This document shows positions 1-6,959 of a DNA stretch of 28,869 nucleotides, piece after piece. Below the pieces are notes generated by a model that saw only the letters and a list, made by a program, of their open reading frames with translations, made no database searches and was not told the origin of the DNA. The position numbers and the translations under genes were made by a program. Position 1 is the first letter of the stretch, and the number at the start of each line of letters is the position of its first letter. This stretch comes from a virus: the IMG/VR virus record IMGVR_UViG_3300023115_000080, positions 1 to 28,869 of that record, one strand, 5' to 3'.

Positions 1-325
1 TCTTGGCGTCAAGGAATAGGTTTTTAGCACTGGTAGGTTCTATATGACGATATTTTAGTTGCAGCAATTCATCTCTCATCTCACGACCAAACATCTGGAG
101 TTGCTGCCAGAAGTTGACAAGAGGTTCATAAAGATCATTAACCCAGATCTTTAGATTTGGATACTTCTTAGTGATATGAATGGCAACGCTACCACCACCA
201 AGAAATGGTTCGCGGAATTCATCATACTCCCTAAGATCAGGGAAGTATTGATCCATCTTGGTGCAAGCACGGGACTTGCCTCCAGGGTAGCGTAAGGGTG
301 TTTTATAACTTTTCAGACTGCTCAT
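1..325 (-). CDS. dam: DNA adenine methyltransferase, D12/Dam class (C-terminus beyond window)
   Basis: Transfers a methyl group from S-adenosylmethionine to N6 of adenine in DNA. The visible N-terminal 108 residues carry the class signature: TPLRYPGGKSR (residues about 8-18), which binds AdoMet and DNA, then FREPFLGGGSVAIH, the FxGxG AdoMet-binding motif I, then WVNDLYEPLVNFW, typical of D12 enzymes. The catalytic DPPY motif should lie beyond the left edge and cannot be checked. The start is the ATG at 325, which overlaps the end of the preceding gene by 23 bases and gives MSSLKSYKTPLRYPGGK. It is the last visible gene of the cobS-clamp-clamp loader run. Likely roles, by inference, are protection from host restriction or marking of phage DNA. 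Family assignment is firm; target sequence is unknown. Confidence 0.9.
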   Translation of the reverse strand, partial: MSSLKSYKTPLRYPGGKSRACTKMDQYFPDLREYDEFREPFLGGGSVAIHITKKYPNLKIWVNDLYEPLVNFWQQLQMFGREMRDELLQLKYRHIEPTSAKNLFLDAK

Positions 326-521
326 AATCTTTCGGATGATACTTCAAAAATTCCCAGAAAGTCATCTTCATTTCTTTCTGTGTCATACCGCAGTGTTTTG
401 CGGCAGCAGGTAAAGTCATTTTAGCACGAAACAATGCCATATTTGCCTGCTCAACAAGTTGGGGTGTAGTCTTCACTTTTGGTTCTACCAGTTTAGTTTT
501 ATCGATAACGAGTAGGCCCAT
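303..521 (-). CDS. Small conserved phage protein with possible helix-turn-helix
   Basis: 72 residues, function unknown. The start chosen is ATG 521 rather than the in-frame TTG at 536, because GGGAG sits six bases before this ATG, one of the clearer ribosome binding sites in the window. The segment TLPAAAKHCGMTQKEMKMTF (about residues 36-55) has the spacing of a helix-turn-helix (helix, CGMT turn, helix), so DNA binding is possible but only inferred. It overlaps the 60-aa membrane gene upstream by 23 bases and the dam gene downstream by 23 bases, so translation of the three is probably coupled. No membrane segment or signal peptide is seen. Confidence 0.7.
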   Translation of the reverse strand: MGLLVIDKTKLVEPKVKTTPQLVEQANMALFRAKMTLPAAAKHCGMTQKEMKMTFWEFLKYHPKDYEQSEKL

Positions 522-681
522 CCAATTCTCCCACAAGTGTATAAGTAAGTCTATTTACGCTTTCTGCCATAACACGGTATCCAGCACCCACATAGAGTTG
601 CCCAAATACTACGGCAACCGTACAAACTCCCCAGAAGTAATAATACATTCTGGACTTTATTTGGTGTCGTTTGTTTTTCAT
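499..681 (-). CDS. Small single-span membrane protein
   Basis: 60 residues, function unknown. A basic N-terminus (MKNKRHQIKSR) is followed by one hydrophobic, aromatic-rich span (about residues 12-34, YYYFWGVCTVAVVFGQLYVGAGY), giving a predicted N-in/C-out inner-membrane protein with a short soluble tail. The in-frame TTG at 687 is rejected in favour of ATG 681, which follows the TGA of the upstream gene after two bases. It overlaps the next gene. It sits among replication genes, but nothing ties it to replication. Confidence 0.7.
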   Translation of the reverse strand: MKNKRHQIKSRMYYYFWGVCTVAVVFGQLYVGAGYRVMAESVNRLTYTLVGELDGPTRYR

Positions 682-683
682 GA

Positions 684-971
684 TCAAAGTACCAGTTTTT
701 TGCTAGGTGCTTTGATTACAGAGAACATCTCTTCATATTGTTCAACAACTTGTCCTTGCGCCTCAGCAATATACACAACGTATTTTTTAGTCACTTCCAG
801 TTCCTCATTTTTACCTTTTAGAAGAGGAGACCAGGGAGCAAAACCCATTTGACCATTACCAGCAGGAACGGCAACAATAGGATTGCAGATGATCACAGAA
901 TCATCTTTTTCCTCAATCAGGTCTGCGATAACATCTTCACCAGACCACATACGAATAAGTTTTACATTCAT
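684..971 (-). CDS. Small beta-rich protein, possible Sm-like fold
   Basis: 95 residues, function unknown. The N-terminal half reads VKLIRMWSGEDVIADL, then VIICNPIVAVP, then FAPWSPL, an order of short beta strands that recalls Sm-like proteins; that fold is inferred by eye. A second gene in the window (15725-16141) has the same motif order: KLISGEEIFAL, NPVIMKV, VKPWMDIP, then a helical end containing YEKYL, where this protein has YEEMF. The two look like diverged paralogues. It follows the 163-aa unknown gene after six bases. Confidence 0.7.
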   Translation of the reverse strand: MNVKLIRMWSGEDVIADLIEEKDDSVIICNPIVAVPAGNGQMGFAPWSPLLKGKNEELEVTKKYVVYIAEAQGQVVEQYEEMFSVIKAPSKKLVL

Positions 972-977
972 TTAAAG

Positions 978-1469
978 TTACACTCCAGTAAAAATTCCAA
1001 CAATAGTTCCCTTTGGGGGATTATTTTTTGGTTTATTTGTTCTAGTAAATCCATCCTGATCCACTTTACTATAATATCTAACTGGTCCAGGATTTTTAGT
1101 AACATTGGAGGGTTTTGGATTTAATGTTACATTTTTACCATTGCCACCCTTGTTACTACTTTTCCATTGAGTCTTTTGAGATTTTCCAGGTTTTAATTTT
1201 ACAACCTCTTCAGTGATTTCAACTTCTTTTTCAAAATCAATCATCAAATCTGCAGAGTGTAATGAATACATTGTTTTGCCCCAATCATATTGAGATAAAA
1301 GGGTTGGTTTTTCATAGCAATAAAGTTGCTTCAAATCTTCATCATAATAAACTTTTACTCCATTAGACTTGACAAATTCCCAACCAAATTTTTTCATCCA
1401 CTTTTTTGGATCTACACCAAAAGTTGATGTCTGCTTTCCAAATTTCAGATAATATCTAGTTTTAATCAT
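978..1469 (-). CDS. Unknown protein directly after clamp loader gp44
   Basis: 163 residues, not recognised. Residues 1-90 are rich in aromatic and charged residues (DPKKWMKKFGWEF, then KVYYDEDLKQLYCYEKP) and look globular. The last 70 residues are low complexity, rich in Lys, Asn, Pro and Gly (KSSNKGGNGKN, NKPKNNPPKG), probably disordered and basic. The start ATG overlaps the gp44 stop as ATGA, so it is probably translated with gp44. In T4 this position holds gp62, the small clamp-loader subunit; I see no resemblance to gp62 and do not call it so. Confidence 0.7.
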   Translation of the reverse strand: MIKTRYYLKFGKQTSTFGVDPKKWMKKFGWEFVKSNGVKVYYDEDLKQLYCYEKPTLLSQYDWGKTMYSLHSADLMIDFEKEVEITEEVVKLKPGKSQKTQWKSSNKGGNGKNVTLNPKPSNVTKNPGPVRYYSKVDQDGFTRTNKPKNNPPKGTIVGIFTGV

Positions 1470-2407
1470 TTGAAGTTACACTCCACCATTAATTCAGTTA
1501 GACAAGCAAGCATATTTATTTCCTGATCGGCTACAAATGCCGACTGATACTGATACTTAGCAATAACAAGCACAGCAGCAGGAACACTATTGTTTTCAAG
1601 GGATGTATAACAAGCATCGTAAATACGACGCATAAGGACAGTAGTATCATTGTCCATGTTAGAAACCACCCACTTCCGAACTTCTGAGAAATTCTTTTCT
1701 TTAAGGTTTTTAACGAGTTCATTTACGGCAACATCAGAGAAAGTAGCAAGAATGCCAGAGTCAATCTTCCCACTTACAGAATAACGCTGACACTCATTCA
1801 GCACTCGCCGCCAATCGGGGAAGTGCTTATTAATCAGTTCTACCAGGACCTTGTTATCATATTCAACACCTTCTGTATCCAAGATTTCTTGGATACGCTT
1901 GAAGAACTGTGCTGCGATACCCTGTCGCTCCTTTCCTTTGATGGAGAAGTCAATGACGGCACATCGACTGTGGAGGGGTTCAAGGATCTTGTTCTTGTAG
2001 TTACAGGTGAAGATGAAGCGGCAGTTGCCAGCAAACTCCTCAATAAACGCCCGTAGGAGGAGTTGTACATCGTTGGACGTGTTATCTGCCTCATCAATGA
2101 TGATGACTTTGTGTTTAGAATCTGATGTAAGCGAGACGGTCGAAGCGAAGTTCTTCGCATTGTTTCTGACAGTATCGAGGAATCTACCCTCGTCGGATCC
2201 ATTGATGACATATACATCTGCTCCAAGTTCATTGCACAGTGCTTTGGCAACCGTAGTTTTGCCGATACCAGGAGGACCTGCTAACAGCATATTGGGGATT
2301 TCGCCCTTATTTAGAAACTCCTTAAACATCTGCTTGGCAGAGTCGGGGAGAATACATTCATCAATAGTCTTTGGGCGGTATTTCTCAACCCAAATAAAAT
2401 CACTCAT
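1466..2407 (-). CDS. 44: Clamp loader large subunit gp44 (AAA+ ATPase)
   Basis: ATPase subunit of the replication clamp loader, which opens the gp45 ring and places it on primed DNA. With the ATG at 2407 the protein is 313 residues, close to T4 gp44 (319). It opens with WVEKYRP, the usual start of RFC/gp44 proteins. Walker A is GPPGIGKT (44-51), Walker B IIIDEAD (102-108), and the arginine-finger motif SRC lies at 147-149. An in-frame upstream start at 2422 is less likely since it would add five residues before the conserved MSDFIWVEKYRP. Its partner gp45 lies upstream in the same run of genes; the small subunit gp62 is not visible here. Confidence 0.96.
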   Translation of the reverse strand: MSDFIWVEKYRPKTIDECILPDSAKQMFKEFLNKGEIPNMLLAGPPGIGKTTVAKALCNELGADVYVINGSDEGRFLDTVRNNAKNFASTVSLTSDSKHKVIIIDEADNTSNDVQLLLRAFIEEFAGNCRFIFTCNYKNKILEPLHSRCAVIDFSIKGKERQGIAAQFFKRIQEILDTEGVEYDNKVLVELINKHFPDWRRVLNECQRYSVSGKIDSGILATFSDVAVNELVKNLKEKNFSEVRKWVVSNMDNDTTVLMRRIYDACYTSLENNSVPAAVLVIAKYQYQSAFVADQEINMLACLTELMVECNFK

Positions 2408-2594
2408 TATCAAGAACCTCAATGTGAGACAAAAACTGCGCTGGAGTATTCCACCACATCATCTGAGTGTCTTCCCAGTTATCAAAAATTACAAAATCAC
2501 CATGAGCATCCACCAACTTATATCGGTGACGAATGTATGGTTCATTGGACGTTTCAGTAAAATACCGAGAGTCCTTTTTATCAATCAGTTTCAT
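2400..2594 (-). CDS. Small unknown protein
   Basis: 64 residues, not recognised. The start is ATG 2594 (MKLIDKKDSRYF); the in-frame TTG at 2606 is rejected because the ATG sits just after the upstream TAA. The sequence is soluble and mixed (YKLVDAHGDFVIFDNWEDTQ), with a Trp pair (MMWWNTP), probably a small beta-containing fold. Its end overlaps the start of gp44 by eight bases, so the two are probably translated together. Confidence 0.65.
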   Translation of the reverse strand: MKLIDKKDSRYFTETSNEPYIRHRYKLVDAHGDFVIFDNWEDTQMMWWNTPAQFLSHIEVLDNE

Positions 2595-2596
2595 AA

Positions 2597-3106
2597 TTAA
2601 ACCCAATCAGGTTTGCGTTGGGGCATACGAAGATAGTTGTCTTTCACCCAAGGTTTGGATGCAATATACATCTTGTATGCGTCAAAAGTAGAAATACTAG
2701 TATCAAACTTGTATTCCTCAGGCATTGCCCGTGCGAAAGGAGTTACTTCATCCAACTTACCCTTAGGGAAAAGATAGTATGCATGAGTCAATGTCCCCTC
2801 ACAAGAGTGAGTCTTATTATAGCGCAAACTATACTCTTGGCACAAGTTCAATCCCCACTTGATAAGCCAATAGGCATTATCCACCGTTTCCGCCGCCCAT
2901 TTGGTGCATGGGTGGTTGCGAAATGCCCCCTTCGCTGTCTTATAGGCAGTGCCGTCTTGCTTGGGAAGAACCCCATAATCATGATACCAGGGAGAAGCAA
3001 TAATGCTAAGCATTTGGCAGCACTCAAGCGGCATCTTGACAATGTGCTTGTCAGGAAGACAGATGGCACTTTCAGCAGGGAATGGATTTGTGACAAAGAT
3101 GTTCAT
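2597..3106 (-). CDS. Conserved phage protein with DKHIVKMPLE and HPCTKW motifs
   Basis: 169 residues from ATG 3106, which overlaps the upstream stop as ATGA (an in-frame GTG-type extension to 3139 is rejected). The family is recognisable by its motifs: an N-terminal NIFVTNPFPAESA, then DKHIVKMPLECCQMLS (about 19-34), a central HPCTKWAAETVDNAYWL, and LCQEYSLRYNKTHSC. I have seen this pattern in phage proteins sometimes labelled as pyrimidine-dimer glycosylase-like, but I cannot confirm that function, and conserved His, Asp, Lys and Cys residues only suggest an enzyme or metal site. It lies among replication genes. Family existence is fairly sure, function open. Confidence 0.75.
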   Translation of the reverse strand: MNIFVTNPFPAESAICLPDKHIVKMPLECCQMLSIIASPWYHDYGVLPKQDGTAYKTAKGAFRNHPCTKWAAETVDNAYWLIKWGLNLCQEYSLRYNKTHSCEGTLTHAYYLFPKGKLDEVTPFARAMPEEYKFDTSISTFDAYKMYIASKPWVKDNYLRMPQRKPDWV

Positions 3107-3558
3107 CGAAAGAACTGCATGAGATATCCTAACCCCCATTGTAGGGTGTTGGGAGGGATATCGTCAACGTTTTCTTCTAAAAGTTTTTTTGCTGCGACTA
3201 AACGTTCAACACCACAAGCTTTCGCTGATGCTTCCGAAATTGAATTGAATTCACGGAGTGCTTCATCATCCCCCTGCTTATATCCACGAACATAATAATC
3301 TCTTGCTTGCCGCATGAGTTCTTCAGTTTCTGGAGCAAAGGTAATTGTTTCTTCCTTCAAAGGGATTTGCATTCTTTTCATACAAGACATGCTAAACTTC
3401 ATTGCACGGCGAGTGTCATCGATGGATAAAGCATAATCTTCTCCATCTCGGAATGCATACTGAATAATACCATTAGTACATTCCATCACACGCAAAATGG
3501 CAATCTTGTCTAACTCTTCGTTTGGTAGATTATTATAAAGTTCTTTCCAATTTTTCAT
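3103..3558 (-). CDS. Unknown helical protein
   Basis: 151 residues, not recognised. It appears mostly alpha-helical, without membrane segments. The middle carries EELMRQARDYYVRGYKQGDDEA and the last third EASAKACGVERLVAAKKLLEEN, like a tetratricopeptide-type helical pair, though no firm repeat is seen. The start overlaps the stop of the upstream membrane gene by four bases, and its own stop overlaps the following gene as ATGA, so it is embedded in a tightly coupled run between speD and gp44. Confidence 0.65.
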   Translation of the reverse strand: MKNWKELYNNLPNEELDKIAILRVMECTNGIIQYAFRDGEDYALSIDDTRRAMKFSMSCMKRMQIPLKEETITFAPETEELMRQARDYYVRGYKQGDDEALREFNSISEASAKACGVERLVAAKKLLEENVDDIPPNTLQWGLGYLMQFFR

Positions 3559-3773
3559 AACGAAAGTTGAATAATTTTAGAGGCATCAATTGCAGAGAAA
3601 AATGTTTCCAAACCAACGATATCCCAAGTCTTAATCTTAACAGCAAATGGAAGCATTGCTACGTTTCCAAATAGGCGGATCCAACATCCCCAATAAACAG
3701 AAACATAAAGAATAAAAAAGTATCCAATAATTAAACAGATACTTCCCAAGACACGTAGTTGATTTGCGTTCAT
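3555..3773 (-). CDS. Small two-span membrane protein
   Basis: 72 residues, function unknown. Two hydrophobic stretches are visible: about residues 7-29 (VLGSICLIIGYFFILYVSVYW) and about 31-45, less hydrophobic (IRLFGNVAMLPFAV). It should sit in the host inner or thylakoid membrane. The ATG overlaps the speD stop as ATGA, so it is translationally coupled to speD. Nothing in the sequence shows what it does. Confidence 0.65.
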   Translation of the reverse strand: MNANQLRVLGSICLIIGYFFILYVSVYWGCWIRLFGNVAMLPFAVKIKTWDIVGLETFFSAIDASKIIQLSL

Positions 3774-4108
3774 TCAAGTGGTCTCACAAATTCGTTGGAA
3801 ACAATGTCTCTAGCATCCATTGCTTCATACATGTATGTTACACCAGCACGAGGAACTGTGTGTTCTCCACATGTAAAAACGTCACAAACTGCCATACCAA
3901 CCTCTGGCCAAGTGTGAATACTGATATGAGACTCAGCGAGCAGAACAACAGAAGTCACACCTTGTGGATCAAACTTGTGGGAGGAAAGATCCAATAAGGT
4001 ACTCTTACAGAGTTCTGCTGCCTTCACAAGAACATTGCGAACATGCGCTTCATCATCCAAAAGTCCAAAAGGACAACCCTTAAGGGTAAAGAGAATGTGC
4101 CTCATCAT
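3770..4108 (-). CDS. speD: S-adenosylmethionine decarboxylase proenzyme (SpeD)
   Basis: Decarboxylates S-adenosylmethionine to give the aminopropyl donor for spermidine synthesis. The bacterial-type proenzyme cuts itself to form a pyruvoyl cofactor. The cleavage motif AESHISIHTWPE is clear: cleavage between Glu59 and Ser60. His65 (processing) and Cys80 (proton donor) fall 5 and 20 residues after the serine, as in the Thermotoga enzyme. At 112 residues it is slightly short but the catalytic parts are complete. The start overlaps the gp45 stop (ATGATG). speD is a known auxiliary gene of cyanophages; here it is fused into the replication operon, so it is probably expressed with clamp genes before late genes. 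Confidence 0.93.
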   Translation of the reverse strand: MMRHILFTLKGCPFGLLDDEAHVRNVLVKAAELCKSTLLDLSSHKFDPQGVTSVVLLAESHISIHTWPEVGMAVCDVFTCGEHTVPRAGVTYMYEAMDARDIVSNEFVRPLE

Positions 4109-4779
4109 CCAAAGGTGGAATCAGGTTCCAGAGCAATGTAATACTTGAGGTTGTAACGAGTGTTAGTGAATTGAGAAAGCAGTTTAGAAGAAACAACAAC
4201 ATCATATGCACCAGGAATAATCTTGATGTTTTCTACTTTGAAATTGAAAGTAAATTCCTGATCGGTTTCACCAACAACAATAGCATACTCATTAGAAGTA
4301 TCATTCTTCTTATCACGAACCACCAGTTTGATGACACCTGCTTCACCAACTGCAGAGAGATCAGGTAGTTGATACACTGCTGCTGCTTTCACCAGTTTCT
4401 CCAGAGATGCACTGTCCAATTGGAAACAAACATCTTGAGAAGGAAGTTGAATGTCTTTCTCAGGGGGAGAAATAATAACATTAGGATCGGCAAAGAAATA
4501 CTTCACACGACGCTTACCTTCTTTGATACTCAGATAAGATGCTTCATTGAAGTCAAGATCAGGATCCTGGTGAAGACTCAAACCATTTAGAAACTGATTA
4601 AGATCATAGATGGCAAAATCACGAGGAAACTCTTCTTTGATATCTGCCTCTGCCAGAATGTTCTTAGCGACAGAAATAGTACGAAGACGGTTACCCTCTT
4701 TCACGAGGATAGAGTTGTTGATACCTGCAAAGTTCTTAAGAATAGTCAGGGTATTATCAGAGAGTTTCATGTTATTCAT
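4105..4779 (-). CDS. 45: Sliding clamp gp45
   Basis: Trimeric DNA polymerase processivity clamp; in T4 it also links late transcription to replication through gp33/gp55. 224 residues, close to T4 gp45 (228). It opens MKLSDNTLTILKNFAGINNSILVKEGN, the typical start of phage T4-type clamps, and ends in a beta-rich second domain (ISPPEKDIQLPSQD onwards). The ATG at 4779 overlaps the upstream stop (ATGA); ATG 4770 (MKLSDNT) is an equally possible start and would match many relatives. The gene is followed by speD with an ATGA overlap. Clamp loader gp44 is about 1.7 kb downstream in the same direction. Confidence 0.94.
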   Translation of the reverse strand: MNNMKLSDNTLTILKNFAGINNSILVKEGNRLRTISVAKNILAEADIKEEFPRDFAIYDLNQFLNGLSLHQDPDLDFNEASYLSIKEGKRRVKYFFADPNVIISPPEKDIQLPSQDVCFQLDSASLEKLVKAAAVYQLPDLSAVGEAGVIKLVVRDKKNDTSNEYAIVVGETDQEFTFNFKVENIKIIPGAYDVVVSSKLLSQFTNTRYNLKYYIALEPDSTFG

Positions 4780-5219
4780 TGATTGTAAGTTTCGCGTTGT
4801 GCATTCTTATCGTTGAAGTGCATCAGAAGTACAGCATAATGCAGAATCTTCATAATATCACGGCGGGCAGTGCCTTTCTTATCATAACGAGAGGCATACT
4901 TGAGAATATTAGAACGGCAGAATGCTTCTCCGTCACCACATGCTTCAATCAGGTCCAGCGTTTGAATTTTATCATCACCAGAAGAGTAATGTTGATTGTA
5001 TGTTGCGGAAATATATTCTTCCAATTCTTTGATGATTCGTGATTCGCTGTACTTGTAACGTCGATCAGTTTTTTCAGTCATTTTGTTTTGAATTAAGAAT
5101 TCGTAGTCACTGTGACCCCAAGGAGTCATTCCGTCATTAACGGAGTACGGATATTCATCCATTTTTAGTTCATCATAAAGTAAAGACCAGGAATTAACCA
5201 TAGCAGAAAAGGAAATCAT
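4776..5219 (-). CDS. DUF3310-like protein
   Basis: 147 residues. The region at about 75-135 fits the phage DUF3310 family: YNQHYS, LDLIEACGDGEAFCRSNILKYASRYDKKG, then a helix ending ILHYAVLLM. These proteins are common in phages of many kinds and are often called nucleotide-kinase-like, without firm evidence; the conserved helical hairpin recalls MazG-type folds. The N-terminal 70 residues are poorly conserved-looking. The start could be ATG 5219 (26-base overlap with pebS) or ATG 5201 (MVNSW, 8-base overlap); neither has a clear ribosome binding site. It lies between pebS and gp45. Confidence 0.75.
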   Translation of the reverse strand: MISFSAMVNSWSLLYDELKMDEYPYSVNDGMTPWGHSDYEFLIQNKMTEKTDRRYKYSESRIIKELEEYISATYNQHYSSGDDKIQTLDLIEACGDGEAFCRSNILKYASRYDKKGTARRDIMKILHYAVLLMHFNDKNAQRETYNQ

Positions 5220-5874
5220 TTACAAGTGATTCTGCTTTTTCTTTTCCAAACTTGCTGGAAAGATATCCACTTACAGGATCCAGGCGTTTCATATATTTGT
5301 CGAAATCCCCGTAAGTAGAAGAAACAGCAAACCCACTAGGTTTCTTTGATTCTAGCATTTCTTTGTATGCTTGTAAATAGGCACGGAAGTCATCAAGATA
5401 ATCATTGACCTGATCCATCGTGCATTTGCGAACAAATACATTCTCGGAGAAGTGATTACCAGGTTCAAAGAATCTGAATGAACCATCTGCCTTTGGGAGA
5501 TCTGGATGAGAGAACAAATAGTTTTCCACTGGGTGTTGGAAGTCAAATACAATAATAACCTTCTTATCAAAGAAACCCATCAAATCCATCCCGAAGCAGG
5601 GTAGATTCTCACCCGTCTTTGGATAGATGATGTTGTTATATATGCAAGACTTTCCATCCCAAATCTCAACTTCCCTGGACTTGAGAACATATTTATTGTT
5701 ATATATCTTGGCGGAGAGGGAGGTGCCGTTGTCCTCCCAGTCTGCCCAGTCACAAATGTTCTCGAAGTCAGGAAACGTTTCCCACAGTACCTTCTTGTAC
5801 TGGTTCCACAGGGAGTTGGAAGTCGGCGTCAACTTTGTCATAGAGTTCAAGGAATGCTTGTTTGGTTTCATCAT
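5194..5874 (-). CDS. pebS: Phage phycoerythrobilin synthase / ferredoxin-dependent bilin reductase (PebS)
   Basis: Reduces biliverdin IXalpha to phycoerythrobilin with electrons from ferredoxin (by the PebS reaction, in two steps). The core matches phage bilin reductases: YPKTGENLPCFGMDLMGF, KKVIIVFDFQHP, FRFFEPGNHFSENVFVR, and LDPVSGYLSSKFGKEKAESLVNDFLF. The two catalytic aspartates expected from PebS (Asp105 and Asp206 in the P-SSM2 enzyme) are present in CFGMD and RLDPV. Length (226) fits PebS (233). PcyX is the alternative phage family; the closer match by eye is PebS. ATG 5874 and ATG 5841 are possible starts; both lie inside cobS, which it overlaps out of frame by 74-107 bases. It lies in the cobS-gp45-speD-gp44 run and is probably expressed early or mid infection. 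Confidence 0.92.
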   Translation of the reverse strand: MMKPNKHSLNSMTKLTPTSNSLWNQYKKVLWETFPDFENICDWADWEDNGTSLSAKIYNNKYVLKSREVEIWDGKSCIYNNIIYPKTGENLPCFGMDLMGFFDKKVIIVFDFQHPVENYLFSHPDLPKADGSFRFFEPGNHFSENVFVRKCTMDQVNDYLDDFRAYLQAYKEMLESKKPSGFAVSSTYGDFDKYMKRLDPVSGYLSSKFGKEKAESLVNDFLFCYG

Positions 5875-6871
5875 CAAATCGGTTTACACAGACTTGAATT
5901 GCTTTTGCTTTGTCTTGGAAGATAGAATAGGCACGAATGATATGTACCAGACGGCGAGTGGAAATGATTTCTTCAATACCACCATCATAGAAGGTCTTAC
6001 GGATGATGTCAGCCCAGTCAGTCAGACGCTTGCAGAAATCAGAATCACTAACACCCAGAGAAGAAGAAATACCCTCAAGGATCTTCTGCTCAGTCTTAGG
6101 AGTCGGATACTCCTGCTCAAAGGTCACAGGGAAACGCTCAAGGAATGCCTCATTAAGCACATTGGTGCCGATGAAGCGTCCATCATCACTACCCTTACCT
6201 TTGGTGTTGGCAGTGGCAATAACATTGAAACCAGCAGCAGGTTTCACCCAACGACCAATCTTCTTGAGGAAGACACCCTTACCTTCTAGAATGGACTGAA
6301 GGCAGAGGATCTTATTGGAAGCCAGGTCAATCTCATCAAGGAGAAGGACTGCTCCACGTTCGAGTGCTTCGATGACGGGACCGTTATGCCATGCGGTGTT
6401 CCCATCAACAAGCCTAAAACCACCGATAAGGTCATCTTCATCAGTCTCAATAGTAATATTTACACGGATCAGTTCGCGTCCAAGTTGGGCACAAGCTTGC
6501 TCAACAGAGAACGTTTTACCGTTGCCAGAAAGACCCGTAATGAACGTAGGATAGAAAAGACGAGATTGAATAATTTTGCGAATATCGCCAAAGTTACCAA
6601 AGCGGACGAAGGTATCATCTTTTTCGGGGATAAGATTTTGTTGTTCCTGAACGGGAACAATTGCAGCAGGAGCCTGATAGGTTTGCTCCATTTGTTCCCG
6701 AACAGTAAGATTCCACTTACCACGACCAGTTTTGTATTGCTCAAGTTTCTTAGTAACGGTCTGGTAGTTAGAACCATTCATAGCACACCATCCACGAATA
6801 TCAGCAGAAGTAACGGACTCACCGTAAACTGCCTGAAGAGAAGTAATGATGTAGTCAGCAGAGATGGTCAT
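5768..6871 (-). CDS. cobS: CobS-type AAA+ ATPase
   Basis: AAA+ ATPase of the MoxR/CobS group; the cellular CobS drives cobalt insertion with CobT and CobN. 367 residues. Walker A is GLSGNGKT (113-120), Walker B AVLLLDEID (174-182), sensor 1 ATANTKGKG (219-227), with an arginine in EAFLERF (246). The first 60 residues form a separate small domain (SADYIITSLQAVYGESVTSADIRGWC), which looks phage-specific. The ATG at 6871 follows a TATAAT box at 6902-6907. The tail after KVDADF is variable and overlaps pebS. The CobT-like partner lies directly upstream. No CobN is seen in the window, so true cobaltochelatase activity is unproven; a general ATPase/VWA remodelling role is an alternative. Confidence 0.9.
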   Translation of the reverse strand: MTISADYIITSLQAVYGESVTSADIRGWCAMNGSNYQTVTKKLEQYKTGRGKWNLTVREQMEQTYQAPAAIVPVQEQQNLIPEKDDTFVRFGNFGDIRKIIQSRLFYPTFITGLSGNGKTFSVEQACAQLGRELIRVNITIETDEDDLIGGFRLVDGNTAWHNGPVIEALERGAVLLLDEIDLASNKILCLQSILEGKGVFLKKIGRWVKPAAGFNVIATANTKGKGSDDGRFIGTNVLNEAFLERFPVTFEQEYPTPKTEQKILEGISSSLGVSDSDFCKRLTDWADIIRKTFYDGGIEEIISTRRLVHIIRAYSIFQDKAKAIQVCVNRFDDETKQAFLELYDKVDADFQLPVEPVQEGTVGNVS

Positions 6872-6901
6872 TTGTTTGGGATTTGTTTTTCAACTGAAGT
6901 T

Positions 6902-6907
6902 ATTATA
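6902..6907 (-). promoter_or_regulatory. Sigma70-like -10 box of cobS
   Basis: Minus strand TATAAT, 31 bases before the cobS ATG. A TTGAAA occurs 15 bases further upstream, inside the hairpin of the preceding terminator; the spacing is shorter than ideal. Probably an early promoter recognised by host RNA polymerase. Confidence 0.55.
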
Positions 6908-6910
6908 TAC

Positions 6911-6936
6911 GAAAAAAGGGGGTTTCAAAACCCCCA
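6911..6936 (-). terminator. Rho-independent terminator after the proline-rich gene
   Basis: On the minus strand GGGGGTTT, loop TGA, AACCCCC, then TTTTTT: a GC-rich stem followed by a T run. It lies 24 bases after the 56-aa late gene and directly before the cobS -10 box, so it separates the late unit from the cobS unit. Confidence 0.85.
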
Positions 6937-6959
6937 GTGTGCGGTTTTTAAATTGGACC

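Noticed and set aside
978-1469. Considered as gp62, the clamp-loader small subunit, by position
   Set aside because: No sequence resemblance to gp62 and a quite different basic, Gly/Asn/Pro-rich C-terminus.
2007-2600. A 197-codon plus-strand frame
   Set aside because: Mirror of gp44 and the small gene before it; no domain, no promoter.
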